Shown here: in pieces, positions 29,358 through 38,334 of the stretch
How positions within the stretch are numbered: the first letter of the stretch is position 1
How the letters are laid out: every line of letters starts with the position of its first letter
NCBI RefSeq assembly: GCF_016805305.1
Contig: NZ_JAERQN010000001.1
Coordinates: 310,001 to 374,000, forward strand
Direction: 5' to 3'
Length of the DNA stretch: 64,000 bases
Source: Falsiroseomonas ponticola
GTDB lineage: Bacteria; Pseudomonadota; Alphaproteobacteria; Acetobacterales; Acetobacteraceae
Translations under genes and position numbers: made by a program
Notes under the pieces: model-generated
Told to the model about the DNA's origin: nothing
Databases searched by the model: none
The model's input: only the letters and a program-made list of their open reading frames with translations

Positions 29358-30365
29358 ATGACCGACGAACAGAAGAACTTCGCGCGCCGCCTGGTGCTCG
29401 GCGCCGCGGGCGCGGCGGTCCCGCTCACCCTGGCGCAGGCCCAGGCCCAGGCACAGCCCGCCACGCCCGCCCAGCCCGGCCCCGCGCTGCTGGCGGATCC
29501 GCGGGAGAAGTTCCCCCGCCCGCCCTTCCCGCGGCAGGAACAGCCCTGGCCGGGCCTCGCCTCCCGCATGGATCCGAAGCCCGACCACGGGGAGACCAGC
29601 TACCGCGGCAGCAACCGCCTGGCCGGCCGCCGCGCGCTGATCACCGGCGGCGACAGCGGCATCGGCCGCGCCGCCGCCATCGCCTATGCGCGGGAGGGTG
29701 CCGACGTCGCCATCAACTACCTGGACGCCGAGGAGGAGGATGCGCGCGACGTCGTGCGCCTGATCCGCGAGGCCGGGCGCAAGGCCGTCGCCATCCCCGG
29801 CGATCTGCGGCAGGAGGATTTCTGCACGCGGCTGGTGGAGCAGGCGGCGCGCGAATTGGGCGGGCTCGACATCCTGGTGAACAACGCGGCGCGGCAGACG
29901 GCGCAGACCTCGATCGCCGACATCACGACCGAGCAGTTCGACAGCACGATGAAGACGAACCTCTACGCGCTGTTCTGGCTGACGAAGGCGGCGCTGCCGC
30001 ATCTCAGGCCGGGATCGGCGATCATCAACACCGCCTCCGTCGTCGCCTATGACCCGCCGGCCGCGCTGTTAGACTATTCCGGCACCAAGGCCGCCATCAT
30101 CGCCTTCACGCGCTCGCTCGCGAAGCAGCTGGCGGCGCAGGGCATCCGCGTGAACGCCGTGGCGCCGGGCCCCTTCTGGACACCGCTCCAGCCCTCCGGC
30201 GGCCAGCAGCCGGACGCGCTGCCGCAATTCGGCGCGGAGGCCCCGATGGGCCGCCCGGGCCAGCCGGTGGAGCTGGCGGCCACCTATGTGCTGCTGGCCT
30301 CGGCGGAGGCGAGCTACACGACCGGCGACGTGCAGGGCGCCACCGGCGGGCGGCCGAACAGCTAG
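29358..30365 (+). CDS. Exported short-chain dehydrogenase (YhdF/YdaD-like general-stress SDR)
   Basis: 335 aa. Residues 1-33 look like a Tat-type signal (ARRLVLGAAGAAVPLTLAQAQAQ), followed by a Pro-rich linker and a full SDR domain. The domain shows ALITGGDSGIGRA (cofactor), LVNNAA, Ser, and Y-S-G-T-K (catalytic Y-x3-K intact). The DP..D(H)GE.SYRGS linker just before the Rossmann fold is typical of bacterial general-stress SDRs. An exported cofactor-dependent SDR would need Tat export in folded form. It lies between proA and nadD on the same strand; AGGGGGGAAG precedes the ATG. Confidence 0.85.
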   Translation: MTDEQKNFARRLVLGAAGAAVPLTLAQAQAQAQPATPAQPGPALLADPREKFPRPPFPRQEQPWPGLASRMDPKPDHGETSYRGSNRLAGRRALITGGDSGIGRAAAIAYAREGADVAINYLDAEEEDARDVVRLIREAGRKAVAIPGDLRQEDFCTRLVEQAARELGGLDILVNNAARQTAQTSIADITTEQFDSTMKTNLYALFWLTKAALPHLRPGSAIINTASVVAYDPPAALLDYSGTKAAIIAFTRSLAKQLAAQGIRVNAVAPGPFWTPLQPSGGQQPDALPQFGAEAPMGRPGQPVELAATYVLLASAEASYTTGDVQGATGGRPNS

Positions 30366-30432
30366 CAGGCTGCATCGCGCGCGGATTCCCGGCTAGGATG
30401 GCGCCAACCATCCTGTCGGGGAGAGACACGCG

Positions 30433-31290
30433 ATGTTCCGCAGCCTGGCTGCACTGGCCCTTGCCCTGCTGCCGGGCGCGGCCCTGGCCGCCTGCCCGGA
30501 CGTGCCCTCCGTGGCGCGGCTCGCCTCCGCCATCCTCGACCGCCGGCCCGCACCCCTGCCGGAGGCCCCGCTCAGCATGGCCGATGCCCTCTGCGCGCGG
30601 GACCGGCTGGTGGCGGTGCTGGCGCAGCCCTGGGGCGACCAGGTCGGCTGGAAGGTCGGCCTGACCAACCCCGCCGCCCAGGCCCGCTTCGGCGTGCCGC
30701 ATCCCGTGGCCGGCGCCATCTTCCACGGCACGCTGCGCGCCCGCTCCGGCGCCGAGTTTCCCGCGAATTTCGGCATCGTCCCCGCGGTGGAAAGCGACCT
30801 GCTGGTGCGCGTCAGGGATGAGGGGGTGAACGAGGCCGGCGAGGATCCCGTCGCGCTGCTCCGCCACCTCGACGCCGTGATCCCCTTCATCGAGCTGCCG
30901 GACCTGGTCCATGGCGGCAACGTGCCCTGGTCCGGGCCGCTGCTGGTCTCCATCAATGTCGGCGCCCGCTTCGGCGTGGTGGGGGAGGAGATCGCGGCCC
31001 AGGCGACGCCCGAATTCGCCGCGGCGCTGGCCTCCATGACCGTGACGCTGGCGGATGACACGCGCGAATTGTCCCGCGCCCCGGGCAGCGCGCTGCTCGG
31101 CCATCCGCTGAACGCGCTGGCCTGGCTGGTGAAGGATCTGCGGGAACAGGGCCGCCGGCTGCGGGCGGGGGACATCGTCTCGCTCGGCGGCTTCTCCCCC
31201 GCGCTGCCGGTGCAGGCGGGGCGGACCTACACGGCCACCTATGCGGGGCTGGCCGGGCAGCCGGTCAGCGTGACGGTGCGCATCCATTGA
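30433..31290 (+). CDS. 2-keto-4-pentenoate hydratase-family (MhpD-like) protein with signal peptide
   Basis: 285 aa. A signal peptide (1-19, ending ALAA) is fused to the hydratase/decarboxylase fold: GWKVGLTNPAAQARFGV, PAVESDLLVRV with the acidic metal ligands, PFIELPDLV, and the GHPLNALAWLVKDLREQGRRLRAGDIVSLGG C-terminal motif. Cytosolic homologues hydrate 2-hydroxypentadienoate or decarboxylate 4-oxalocrotonate with Mg2+. The exported variant is unusual, and its role is unknown. The stop overlaps the nadD start. Confidence 0.8.
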   Translation: MFRSLAALALALLPGAALAACPDVPSVARLASAILDRRPAPLPEAPLSMADALCARDRLVAVLAQPWGDQVGWKVGLTNPAAQARFGVPHPVAGAIFHGTLRARSGAEFPANFGIVPAVESDLLVRVRDEGVNEAGEDPVALLRHLDAVIPFIELPDLVHGGNVPWSGPLLVSINVGARFGVVGEEIAAQATPEFAAALASMTVTLADDTRELSRAPGSALLGHPLNALAWLVKDLREQGRRLRAGDIVSLGGFSPALPVQAGRTYTATYAGLAGQPVSVTVRIH

Positions 31291-31889
31291 CCATCAATTC
31301 CTGGGGGGACCGGCGGCGCCGGCGGATCGGGCTGCTGGGCGGCAGCTTCAACCCGGCGCATGAGGGGCACGCCCATGTCGCCCGGGTGGTGCGCCGGGCG
31401 CTCCGGCTGGATGAGGTCTGGCTGCTGGTCTCCCCGGGCAATCCGCTGAAGCCCCGCGCCGGCATGGCGCCCTTCGCGCAGCGCCTGGCCAGCGCGCGGC
31501 GCATCGCCGATGGCCGGCGGATCGTGGCCGCGGACATCGAGGCGCGGCTCGGCACCCGCTACAGCATCGCGACGCTGGCGGCGCTGCGCCGGCGCTTCCC
31601 GCGGGCGCGCTTCGTCTTCGTCATCGGGGCGGACAACCTGGCGCAGCTGCCGCGCTGGCGGGGGTGGGAGGCGCTGGTGGCGCGCACGCCGATCGCCGTG
31701 CTGCCGCGCCCGGGCTGGACAAGAGTGGCGCTGGCGGGCAAGGCGGCGCATCGGATGGCGCGCCACCGTCGGCGGCCCGCCGCGTTGCTCTCGGGCCCCC
31801 GCCCGGCGCATGCCCCCTGGTCCTTCGTGCCGGCGACCGAGCACGCTGCCTCCGCCACCGCGATCCGGGCGGCGATGCGCGCGGCGTGA
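31287..31889 (+). CDS. nadD: Nicotinate-nucleotide adenylyltransferase
   Basis: 200 aa. It makes nicotinate adenine dinucleotide from NaMN and ATP. GLLGGSFNPAHEGHAHVA is the HxGH nucleotidyltransferase motif, and SATAIRAA is the C-terminal ISSTxIR-type ATP site. The start is a TTG at 31287 overlapping the previous stop; no better start exists before the conserved GLLGGSF. It is linked by GTGA overlaps to rsfS and then rlmH, the conserved nadD-rsfS-rlmH operon. Confidence 0.93.
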   Translation: MTINSWGDRRRRRIGLLGGSFNPAHEGHAHVARVVRRALRLDEVWLLVSPGNPLKPRAGMAPFAQRLASARRIADGRRIVAADIEARLGTRYSIATLAALRRRFPRARFVFVIGADNLAQLPRWRGWEALVARTPIAVLPRPGWTRVALAGKAAHRMARHRRRPAALLSGPRPAHAPWSFVPATEHAASATAIRAAMRAA

Positions 31890-32902
31890 CGGTGGCCGTT
31901 GTGCTAGGTCGTGTTGAACCCTGTTCTGGAGAGGAGGCGGCCATCGCCCGCACGCCCAAGACCCCCGCGGCGCCCGCCGAGGAGGATGTGAAGCCGAAGC
32001 GCGCTGCCAAGGCGGCCGCGACGACGAAGGCGCCCGCCGCCAAGGCGGCCGCGAAGCCCAAGGCGACGGCCGCCAAGGCCCCGGCCAAGCCCGCCGCGAA
32101 GCCCAAGGCAGCGGCTGAGAAGGCGCCCGCCAAACCCGCCGCCAAGCCCAAGGCAGCGGCCGCCAAGGCCCCCGCCAAGCCCGCCGCGAAGCCCAAGGCA
32201 GCGGCTGAGAAGGCGCCCGCCAAGCCCGCCGCCAAGCCCAAGGCGACGGCCGCCAAGGCCCCGGCCAAAGCCGCCGCGAAGCCCAAGGCAGCGGCTGAGA
32301 AGGCGCCCGCGAAGCCCAAGGCCACCGCCACCAAGGCCCCGGCCAAGGCTGCCGCGAAGCCCAAGGCCGCCGCGGAGAAGGCGCCCGCCAAGGCCCCCGC
32401 CAAGCCCAAGGCCGCCGCCGCCAAGGCCACCGCCACCAAGGCCCCCCGCCCCACCCGCGCCAAGGCCGCGAAGCGGGAGAAGGTGCCCCTCGCCCTGCTC
32501 GACCGCCTGGTGGAAGCCGCCCGCAAATCCCTCGACGAGGACAAGGCCGAGGACATCGCCATCCTCGACGTCACCGGCCGCGCGGACTACGCCGACCGCC
32601 TGGTGATCGCGACCGGCCTGTCGGACCGCCAGATCCAGGCGATGGCCAGCCACCTCGAGGATGCCTTCGAGAAGGAGGGCCTGAAGCTCCGCCGCGACGC
32701 CACCCAGGCCTCCCCGGACTGGGTGCTGATCGATGCGGGCGACCTCGTCATCCACCTCTTCAAGCCCGAAGCCCGCCAGCTCTACGCGCTGGAACGGATG
32801 TGGGGCCCGGACAGCCCCGGCGCCTCCACGCTCGACCGCACGCCCCTGCCCGATGACGGCAGCGTGCCGGAACCCGGCATCGAGGACGACGACGAGGCGT
32901 GA
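31886..32902 (+). CDS. rsfS: Ribosomal silencing factor RsfS with long Ala/Lys/Pro-rich N-terminal extension
   Basis: 338 aa from GTG 31886, which overlaps the nadD stop (GTGA). An excellent Shine-Dalgarno run GGAGAGGAGG (31928-31937) sits 5 nt before an in-frame ATC at 31943, so initiation there giving (M)ARTPKT... must be considered. The RsfS/DUF143 domain occupies about residues 200-310 ([44 protein letters not shown]). It binds L14 and blocks subunit joining in starvation. It is preceded by about 150 residues of [19 protein letters not shown] repeats resembling histone-H1-like tails, and followed by an acidic tail. Most RsfS are 100-150 aa. Confidence 0.93.
   Translation: MTVAVVLGRVEPCSGEEAAIARTPKTPAAPAEEDVKPKRAAKAAATTKAPAAKAAAKPKATAAKAPAKPAAKPKAAAEKAPAKPAAKPKAAAAKAPAKPAAKPKAAAEKAPAKPAAKPKATAAKAPAKAAAKPKAAAEKAPAKPKATATKAPAKAAAKPKAAAEKAPAKAPAKPKAAAAKATATKAPRPTRAKAAKREKVPLALLDRLVEAARKSLDEDKAEDIAILDVTGRADYADRLVIATGLSDRQIQAMASHLEDAFEKEGLKLRRDATQASPDWVLIDAGDLVIHLFKPEARQLYALERMWGPDSPGASTLDRTPLPDDGSVPEPGIEDDDEA
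32056..32430 (+). repeat. 45-bp in-frame tandem repeats encoding Lys/Ala/Pro-rich tail
   Basis: Near-identical blocks beginning GCCCAAGGCAGCGGCTGAGA recur at 32101, 32191 and 32281 (90-bp spacing, i.e. two 45-bp subunits), with diverged copies around them. They encode 15-residue units of the [15 protein letters not shown] kind inside rsfS. Confidence 0.85.
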
Positions 32903-33417
32903 CCCGCGGCGGCGCCGCTTCCAGCTCGCGCGGCGGGGCCGCTCCCCGCTCCCGCGGGCTCGGCCTCCTCGCCATCGGGCGCATCAAGCCCGGGCCGGAG
33001 AAGGCGCTGTTCGACCAGCACGCGGCGCGTCTCCGCCCGGCCCTGGCCGTGACGGAGCTGCCCGAAGGCCAGGGCGCCAGCGCGGCGGAGATCCGGCGGC
33101 GGGAAGGCCAGGCCCTCCTCGCCGCCCTGCCGCCCCAGGCCTTCGCGGTGGCGCTCGACCTCGGCGGCCAGGCCCCGACCAGCGAGGCCCTGGCCGCGCT
33201 GGTCGAGAAATGGGAAGGCCTCGCCCGCCCCATCACCTTCCTGGTCGGCGGCGCGGAGGGGCTCGACCCCGCCGTGCTGGACCGCGCCGACCACCGCCTG
33301 TCCCTAGGCCCCCTGACCTGGCCGCATTTCCTGGTCCGCGGCCTGCTGGCGGAGCAGCTGTTCCGGGCGCAGGCGATCCGGACGAACCATCCCTACCACC
33401 GCGCCTGGCGGCCCTGA
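32899..33417 (+). CDS. rlmH: 23S rRNA pseudouridine-1915 N3-methyltransferase
   Basis: 172 aa. SPOUT methyltransferase that modifies pseudouridine 1915 in helix 69. The knot region is visible as [46 protein letters not shown]. Starts with GTG overlapping the rsfS stop (GTGA). The first about 18 residues ([19 protein letters not shown]) are a low-complexity extension before the usual L-G-L-L-A-I-G-R start. Confidence 0.95.
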   Translation: MTRGGAASSSRGGAAPRSRGLGLLAIGRIKPGPEKALFDQHAARLRPALAVTELPEGQGASAAEIRRREGQALLAALPPQAFAVALDLGGQAPTSEALAALVEKWEGLARPITFLVGGAEGLDPAVLDRADHRLSLGPLTWPHFLVRGLLAEQLFRAQAIRTNHPYHRAWRP

Positions 33418-33421
33418 ACCG

Positions 33422-33796
33422 TCAGTCCAGCGCCTGCGCCAGCATCAGCCGGTGCCCCTCCGGGAAGGCCACCACCATCTCCCGCATCCCGTGCGGCCGG
33501 TCGCTCGGCGGGTTCAGGACCAGCGCGCCCCGGGCGGCGAACTCGGCATGCAGCGCGTCGATGTCATCGACCTCGAGGTAGCCGAACCAGCTGTGGTCGC
33601 CGGTCTCCGCGGCCGGCAGCGCCTCCGGGCAATGGCCCATCATCAGCCGCACCGCGCCCCGCGTCAGCAGCCGCCAGCCGCGCATCTCCGCCCAGCCCAG
33701 CTCGAAGCCCAGCGCATCCCTCGCATAGGCGGCGCTGGCCTCCAGGTCCTTCACCGCCAGCACGAAGGCGAAGGGGCGCATCGTCTCGTCATCCAT
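33422..33796 (-). CDS. Glyoxalase/bleomycin-resistance (VOC) family protein
   Basis: 124 aa single VOC module: FAFVLAVKDLEASAAYARDALGFELGW, then FGYLEVDDIDALHAEFAARGA and a terminal MREMVVAFPEGHRLML. The paired beta-alpha-beta3 repeats are complete. It could be a dioxygenase, isomerase or binding protein, and nothing in the context decides. It is convergent with rlmH, with 4 bp between stops. Confidence 0.8.
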   Translation of the reverse strand: MDDETMRPFAFVLAVKDLEASAAYARDALGFELGWAEMRGWRLLTRGAVRLMMGHCPEALPAAETGDHSWFGYLEVDDIDALHAEFAARGALVLNPPSDRPHGMREMVVAFPEGHRLMLAQALD

Positions 33797-33885
33797 GGCT
33801 TCCGGTCCCGCTGTTGCGGATGAACCTGCCCGCGGCGCCGCGCTTCGGCTACCCTGCCCGGCGACACCGCGCCGGAGCCTGCCGC

Positions 33886-34566
33886 ATGTTCGTCCTGTTG
33901 ATCCTGCTCGCCATCGCCTGGGTCGGCGTCCATGTCGGCGTCTCCGGCACCGCGCTGCGCGGCCGCCTGGTGGCCGCGGTCGGGGAGAAGCGGTTCCTGC
34001 TGGGCTATTCCATCCTCTCCTTCGTGCTGATCTTCGCCATGGTCATGGCCTGGCGGCGGTCGGAGACGGTCTTCCTCTGGTCCGCGCCCGCGGAGCTGCG
34101 CTGGGTGCTGGCCTTCCTGATGCTGCCGGTCTTCATCCTGTTCATGGCCAGCCACAAGCGGAACCCGACCGCCTTCGGCAACAAGGGGCTGGGGGAGGAA
34201 GCGCGGGGCATCCAGCGCGTCACGCGCCACCCCATGCTGTGGTCCTTCGGCGGCTGGGCGGTGATCCACATGATCGCCAATGGCGATACCGCGGCCCTGG
34301 TCTTCTTCGGCGCCTTCGCGGTGACGGCCTTCCTCGGCATGCCCTCGATCGACGCCAAGCTGGCGGCCCGCCACCCGGAAGCCTGGCCGCGCTTCGCGGC
34401 CCAGACCTCCATCCTGCCCTTCGGCGCCATCGCCGCGGGCCGCAACCGCCTGGCGCTGAAGGAAATCGGCCTGATGCCGCCGCTGGTGGGGCTGCTGGTC
34501 TGGGCGGCGCTGCTGCATTTCCACCGCGGCATCTTCGGCGTGCCGGCCCTCCTCCTCGGCGGCTGA
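33886..34566 (+). CDS. NnrU-family membrane protein
   Basis: 226 aa with about six to seven hydrophobic helices. The motif R-V-T-R-H-P-M-L-W-S-F-G-G-W-A with an upstream N-P-x-x-F-G-N-K is typical of NnrU and related isoprenylcysteine-methyltransferase-like membrane proteins. NnrU was described in nitrite/nitric-oxide respiration, but many family members lie outside that context, as here. ATG 33886 follows CGGAG. Confidence 0.8.
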   Translation: MFVLLILLAIAWVGVHVGVSGTALRGRLVAAVGEKRFLLGYSILSFVLIFAMVMAWRRSETVFLWSAPAELRWVLAFLMLPVFILFMASHKRNPTAFGNKGLGEEARGIQRVTRHPMLWSFGGWAVIHMIANGDTAALVFFGAFAVTAFLGMPSIDAKLAARHPEAWPRFAAQTSILPFGAIAAGRNRLALKEIGLMPPLVGLLVWAALLHFHRGIFGVPALLLGG

Positions 34567-34620
34567 TCACGATGCCTTGAAATCGCCCCGGCCTGCCGCC
34601 ATTCCCTGCGGCAACCGGGG

Positions 34621-35502
34621 GTGATCGATTCGATGCAGGAAGTCCTGACGGCGGCGGACGCCGATGCCTCGCCGCGCGCACGCCTGGCGCGCCTGATCCT
34701 GTCCAAGCGGTTCCAGCACGGCGTCACCGCGCTGATCCTGCTGAACGCCGTGACGCTGGGGCTCGAGACCTCGGACAGCATCATGGCCGCCTGGGGCGGG
34801 CCGCTGGTGGCGCTGGACCACCTCCTGCTCTGGATCTTCACGGCGGAACTGGCGCTGCGCATCTACGCCTTCCGCGGCCGCTTCTTCCGCGACCCCTGGG
34901 GCATCTTCGACCTGATCGTGGTCGGCATCGCCTGGGCGCCGGCCAGCGGCCCGCTGGCCGTGCTGCGCGCGCTGCGCGTGCTGCGGGTGCTGCGCCTGGT
35001 CAGCGTGGTGCCGAGCCTGCGCAACGTGGTGGAGGCGATGCTGGCCGCCCTGCCCGGCATGGGCAGCATCGTGCTGCTGATGGCGCTGATCTTCTACGTC
35101 TTCGGCGTGATGGCGACGAAGCTGTTCGGCGACGTGATGCCGGAGCAGTTCGGCGACCTGGGCACCGCGCTGTTCACGCTGTTCCAGCTGATGGCGATGG
35201 ATGATTTCGGCAATGTCGTGCGCCAGGCGATGGAGCATGTGCCGCTGGCCTGGCTGTTCTTCTTCCCCTTCACCATCCTGGCCACCTTCGTGGTGCTCAA
35301 CCTCTTCATCGGCGTGATCGTGGAAAGCATCCAGACGCTGCGCGAGCAGCGCGAAAGCGCCGATGCCCGCGCCGCCCAGGTGGCGACGGAGGCGGCGCGG
35401 AGCGAGGCGCATCTCGACACCCGGATGCTGCTGCAGGAAATCCGGGCCCTGCGCGCGGAAGTGGCGGCGCTGCGCGGCGCCGCGCCCCCCGTCAGGGAGT
35501 GA
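34621..35502 (+). CDS. Voltage-gated cation channel (NaChBac/BacNav-type), atypical selectivity filter
   Basis: 293 aa from GTG 34621 (ATG 34633 with GGGGGTGAT upstream is an equally good start). It has six transmembrane helices. S4 carries R116, R119, R122 and R125 at every third position, the voltage sensor. The pore loop reads LFQLMAMDDFGNVVR, so the selectivity filter A192-M-D194-D195-F-G-N198 replaces the TLESW of NaChBac/NavAb and resembles the TLDDWSN of the calcium-selective engineered CavAb. A C-terminal coiled coil (about 240-290) would tetramerise the channel. The 3' end overlaps the convergent hydrolase by 11 bp. Confidence 0.88.
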   Translation: MIDSMQEVLTAADADASPRARLARLILSKRFQHGVTALILLNAVTLGLETSDSIMAAWGGPLVALDHLLLWIFTAELALRIYAFRGRFFRDPWGIFDLIVVGIAWAPASGPLAVLRALRVLRVLRLVSVVPSLRNVVEAMLAALPGMGSIVLLMALIFYVFGVMATKLFGDVMPEQFGDLGTALFTLFQLMAMDDFGNVVRQAMEHVPLAWLFFFPFTILATFVVLNLFIGVIVESIQTLREQRESADARAAQVATEAARSEAHLDTRMLLQEIRALRAEVAALRGAAPPVRE

Positions 35503-36559
35503 TCCGGAAGCCGCGCTCGGCCGGGACGTAGTGGCGCCAGTCCATGATGTCCCCGGGGATGCCGGCCAGCACCGCCTGCACGTCATTCGTCACCGGCGGG
35601 CTCAGCCGGTAGTAGCTGTGCCCGCTGCCGCCGCCGGAGACCTGGGTGCAATCCACCAGCGTGACCTTGCGCGGCAGGTCCGTCAGCGTCCGCGGCCCGG
35701 CGACGCCCAGGCGATCCGGGTTGGACTTGGTGATGTCGCTGACCTGCAGCACGCGGTCGTTGTTGGCGTAGTAGACATGCACGGCGGAAGCCAGCTCCGG
35801 CAGGCGCTGGAACTTGTGCGCCAGCTCGAAGGCGTCGTTGTCCTCATCCGCCGCCATCAGGAAGATGTTGTCGAAGATGCGCGGCATGCCGCCCGGCTTG
35901 TAGTCCCGCCCGAAGGCCTGGATGGCGTGGCGCAGCGCGAAATGGCCCATGGAATGCACGACCAGGTGGATGCGCTGGCCGCACATCTCGTCCTGCGCCA
36001 TCTCCTTCACGAAATCGACCAGCTTCTTCAGCACCCGCGCCATGGCGCTGGCGGAGGCCTCGGCATCCGTCCGGTCGTTGAAATAGGCGAGGCGCAGCCG
36101 GGAGGATTCGGCCGAGACGTCCGGCACCACCGTGCGGCCATCGGAAGGCCAGGAGAAGACCGCCACCTCCAGCGGCCGCTTCGCCGTCGCATAGACCTGG
36201 CGGAGCTGCGCCGCATTCTCCAGCGCATCGGTGAAGCTGCAGTTGAAGCCGTGGATGAAGACCAGCAGGTCCGCCTTGTTCGCCCGCATCCGGTCGCGCA
36301 GCGCCGGCAGCGCGATGTCGGACCCGTAGGTGGGCGGGCGCTTCGTGGCGGGGTCGCCGGCATCGATGACATCGGCGATCACCTCCACCGTCTTCACGGC
36401 GTAGGATTTCGGGTCGTGCGGCTTCTTCCCCTTCACCGTCACATCGGCATAGCCGTAGCGGACGCAGAAGGGGCCATCGGGGTTGTAGTTCTTCCCGAAG
36501 GGCTCGGCCGGATCGGCGGTGTGGTTGCGGTTGGTGGCGAAATAGACCCTGGTTTCCAT
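35492..36559 (-). CDS. Alpha/beta hydrolase of the DUF900 type
   Basis: 355 aa. LLVFIHGFNCSFTDALENAAQL (oxyanion), VVHSMGHFALRHAIQ with the G/S-H-S-M-G nucleophile elbow, and a C-terminal H in SGGGSGHSYYR match DUF900 / esterase-lipase proteins. There is no signal peptide. The start ATG 36559 is followed by ETRVYFATNRN, a typical opening for this family (YFATNR). It stands alone between the convergent channel gene and the divergent gpmI. Confidence 0.8.
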   Translation of the reverse strand: METRVYFATNRNHTADPAEPFGKNYNPDGPFCVRYGYADVTVKGKKPHDPKSYAVKTVEVIADVIDAGDPATKRPPTYGSDIALPALRDRMRANKADLLVFIHGFNCSFTDALENAAQLRQVYATAKRPLEVAVFSWPSDGRTVVPDVSAESSRLRLAYFNDRTDAEASASAMARVLKKLVDFVKEMAQDEMCGQRIHLVVHSMGHFALRHAIQAFGRDYKPGGMPRIFDNIFLMAADEDNDAFELAHKFQRLPELASAVHVYYANNDRVLQVSDITKSNPDRLGVAGPRTLTDLPRKVTLVDCTQVSGGGSGHSYYRLSPPVTNDVQAVLAGIPGDIMDWRHYVPAERGFRITP

Positions 36560-36698
36560 GGGACGTTCCTCGCGGCAGCGGAGGAACGAAACCATATCGT
36601 TATGAGATGGGGAAGCCGTTTCCGGCGCCCGGGCGGGTTTTGCGCCGGCGCCCGGCCGGGTTAAAGCGGGCCCGCCAGCCCCGCCGGAGACCGCGCCC

Positions 36699-38249
36699 AT
36701 GCCCGCACCCGCCCGCCGCCCCGTGATGCTCGCCATCCTCGATGGCTGGGGCTGGAGGGAGGAGGTGGCGGACAACGCCGTGCGCCAGGCCGCCACCCCC
36801 TGCTTCGACGCGCTGTGGCAGGCCGGGCCGCGCAACTTCCTGCACACCTCGGGCCTCGATGTCGGGCTGCCCAAGGGGCAGATGGGCAATTCGGAGGTCG
36901 GGCACCTCAACATCGGCGCCGGCCGCGTGGTGATGCAGGATCTGGTCCGCATCGACGCCGCCTGCGCCGATGGCTCCATCGCGACCTTGCCGGCGCTGGT
37001 GGCGCTGCTGGCGAAGCTGAAGGCCAGCGGCGGGCGGCTGCATCTGATGGGCCTGCTCTCCACCGGCGGCGTGCACAGCCACCAGGACCATGCGGTGGCG
37101 CTGGCCCGCGCCGCGACCGCGCAGGGCATCACCGTGCTGGTGCATGCCTGGACCGATGGCCGCGACACCGCGCCCGACAGCGCCGCGGGCTTCGTGCGGG
37201 ACTTCGAGGCCGCGCTGCCGGCGGGTGCGACCATCGCGACCGTCTGCGGCCGCTACTTCGCGATGGATCGCGACAATCGCTGGGAACGCGTCTCCCAGGC
37301 CTATGACGTGATGGCCACGGGCAAGGGCGCCCGCCACCCCACCGCCCAGGCCGCCATCGCCGCGGCGCATGCCGCCGGCAAGACCGATGAATTCATCCCC
37401 GCCACCGCCATCGGCGATTACGGCCTGCGCGCGGATGGCGACCGGGATGGCATGCGCCACGGCGATGCCGTGCTCTGCTTCAACTTCCGCGCCGACCGGG
37501 TGCGGGAGATCATGACGGCGCTGCTCGATCCCTCCTTCACCGGCTTCGCGCCGGACCCCACGGTGCACTTCGTGGCGGCGGCGGGCCTCACGGAATACAG
37601 CAACGCGCTGGCGCCCTTCATGGCCGCGCTGTTCCCGCCGCAATCGATGGAGGACATCCTGGCCGCCGTCGTCAGCCGCGCCGGCCTGAAGCAGCTGCAC
37701 ATGGCGGAGACGGAGAAGTATCCGCACGTCACCTACTTCCTGAATGGCGGGGAGGAAGCGGCCTATCCCGGGGAGGATCGTGTCATGGTCGCCTCCCCCA
37801 AGGTCGCGACCTATGACCTCCAGCCGCAGATGTCGGCGCCGGAGCTGGCGGAGAAGGCGGTGACGGCGATCGAATCCGGCGCCTATGACCTCATCGTGCT
37901 GAACTTCGCCAATGCCGACATGGTGGGCCATACCGGCAGCCTGGAGGCCGCGATCAAGGCCTGCGAGGCGGTGGATGCGGGCCTGGCGCGCATCGCCGGC
38001 GCGGTGCGGGAGGCCGGCGGCTGCCTGCTGGTCACCGCCGACCACGGCAATGCGGAGATGATGCGCGACCCCGTCACGGGCGGCCCCCACACGGCGCACA
38101 CCACCAACGTGGTCCCCGTGCTGCTGATGGGCGCGCCCGAGGGTGCCACGCTGGCCGAGGGCCGCCTGGCCGACCTGGCGCCGACGCTCCTGGCCCTGCT
38201 CGGCCTCCCCCAGCCCGCCGCCATGACCGGCACGTCGCTGCTGCGCTAA
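36699..38249 (+). CDS. gpmI: 2,3-bisphosphoglycerate-independent phosphoglycerate mutase
   Basis: 516 aa, the normal iPGM length. It interconverts 3- and 2-phosphoglycerate in glycolysis using two Mn2+. Visible features are the metal site LAILDGWGW (D15), the phosphoserine Ser65 in KGQMGNSEVGHLNIGAGR, and the second-domain TADHGNAEMM and HTAHTTN metal motifs. It follows the nadD-rsfS-rlmH block as in many alphaproteobacteria, although channel and hydrolase genes lie between. Confidence 0.97.
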   Translation: MPAPARRPVMLAILDGWGWREEVADNAVRQAATPCFDALWQAGPRNFLHTSGLDVGLPKGQMGNSEVGHLNIGAGRVVMQDLVRIDAACADGSIATLPALVALLAKLKASGGRLHLMGLLSTGGVHSHQDHAVALARAATAQGITVLVHAWTDGRDTAPDSAAGFVRDFEAALPAGATIATVCGRYFAMDRDNRWERVSQAYDVMATGKGARHPTAQAAIAAAHAAGKTDEFIPATAIGDYGLRADGDRDGMRHGDAVLCFNFRADRVREIMTALLDPSFTGFAPDPTVHFVAAAGLTEYSNALAPFMAALFPPQSMEDILAAVVSRAGLKQLHMAETEKYPHVTYFLNGGEEAAYPGEDRVMVASPKVATYDLQPQMSAPELAEKAVTAIESGAYDLIVLNFANADMVGHTGSLEAAIKACEAVDAGLARIAGAVREAGGCLLVTADHGNAEMMRDPVTGGPHTAHTTNVVPVLLMGAPEGATLAEGRLADLAPTLLALLGLPQPAAMTGTSLLR

Positions 38250-38260
38250 GGCCTCCCGGT

Positions 38261-38315
38261 CCAGGGGGCGGTTGCCCCCTGGCATGGGGGGCGCGGGGGG
38301 AACAGAGTTCCCCCC
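38261..38315. terminator. Two tandem stem-loops between gpmI and aconitase
   Basis: CCAGGGGGC-GGTT-GCCCCCTGG (38261-38282) and GGGGGGAAC-AGA-GTTCCCCCC (38295-38315). They fill the 85-bp gap after gpmI. Termination of gpmI is likely; the second loop lies about 20 bp before the aconitase start and could also affect its translation. Confidence 0.5.
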
Positions 38316-38334
38316 GCATCACGCGCAGGACCTC

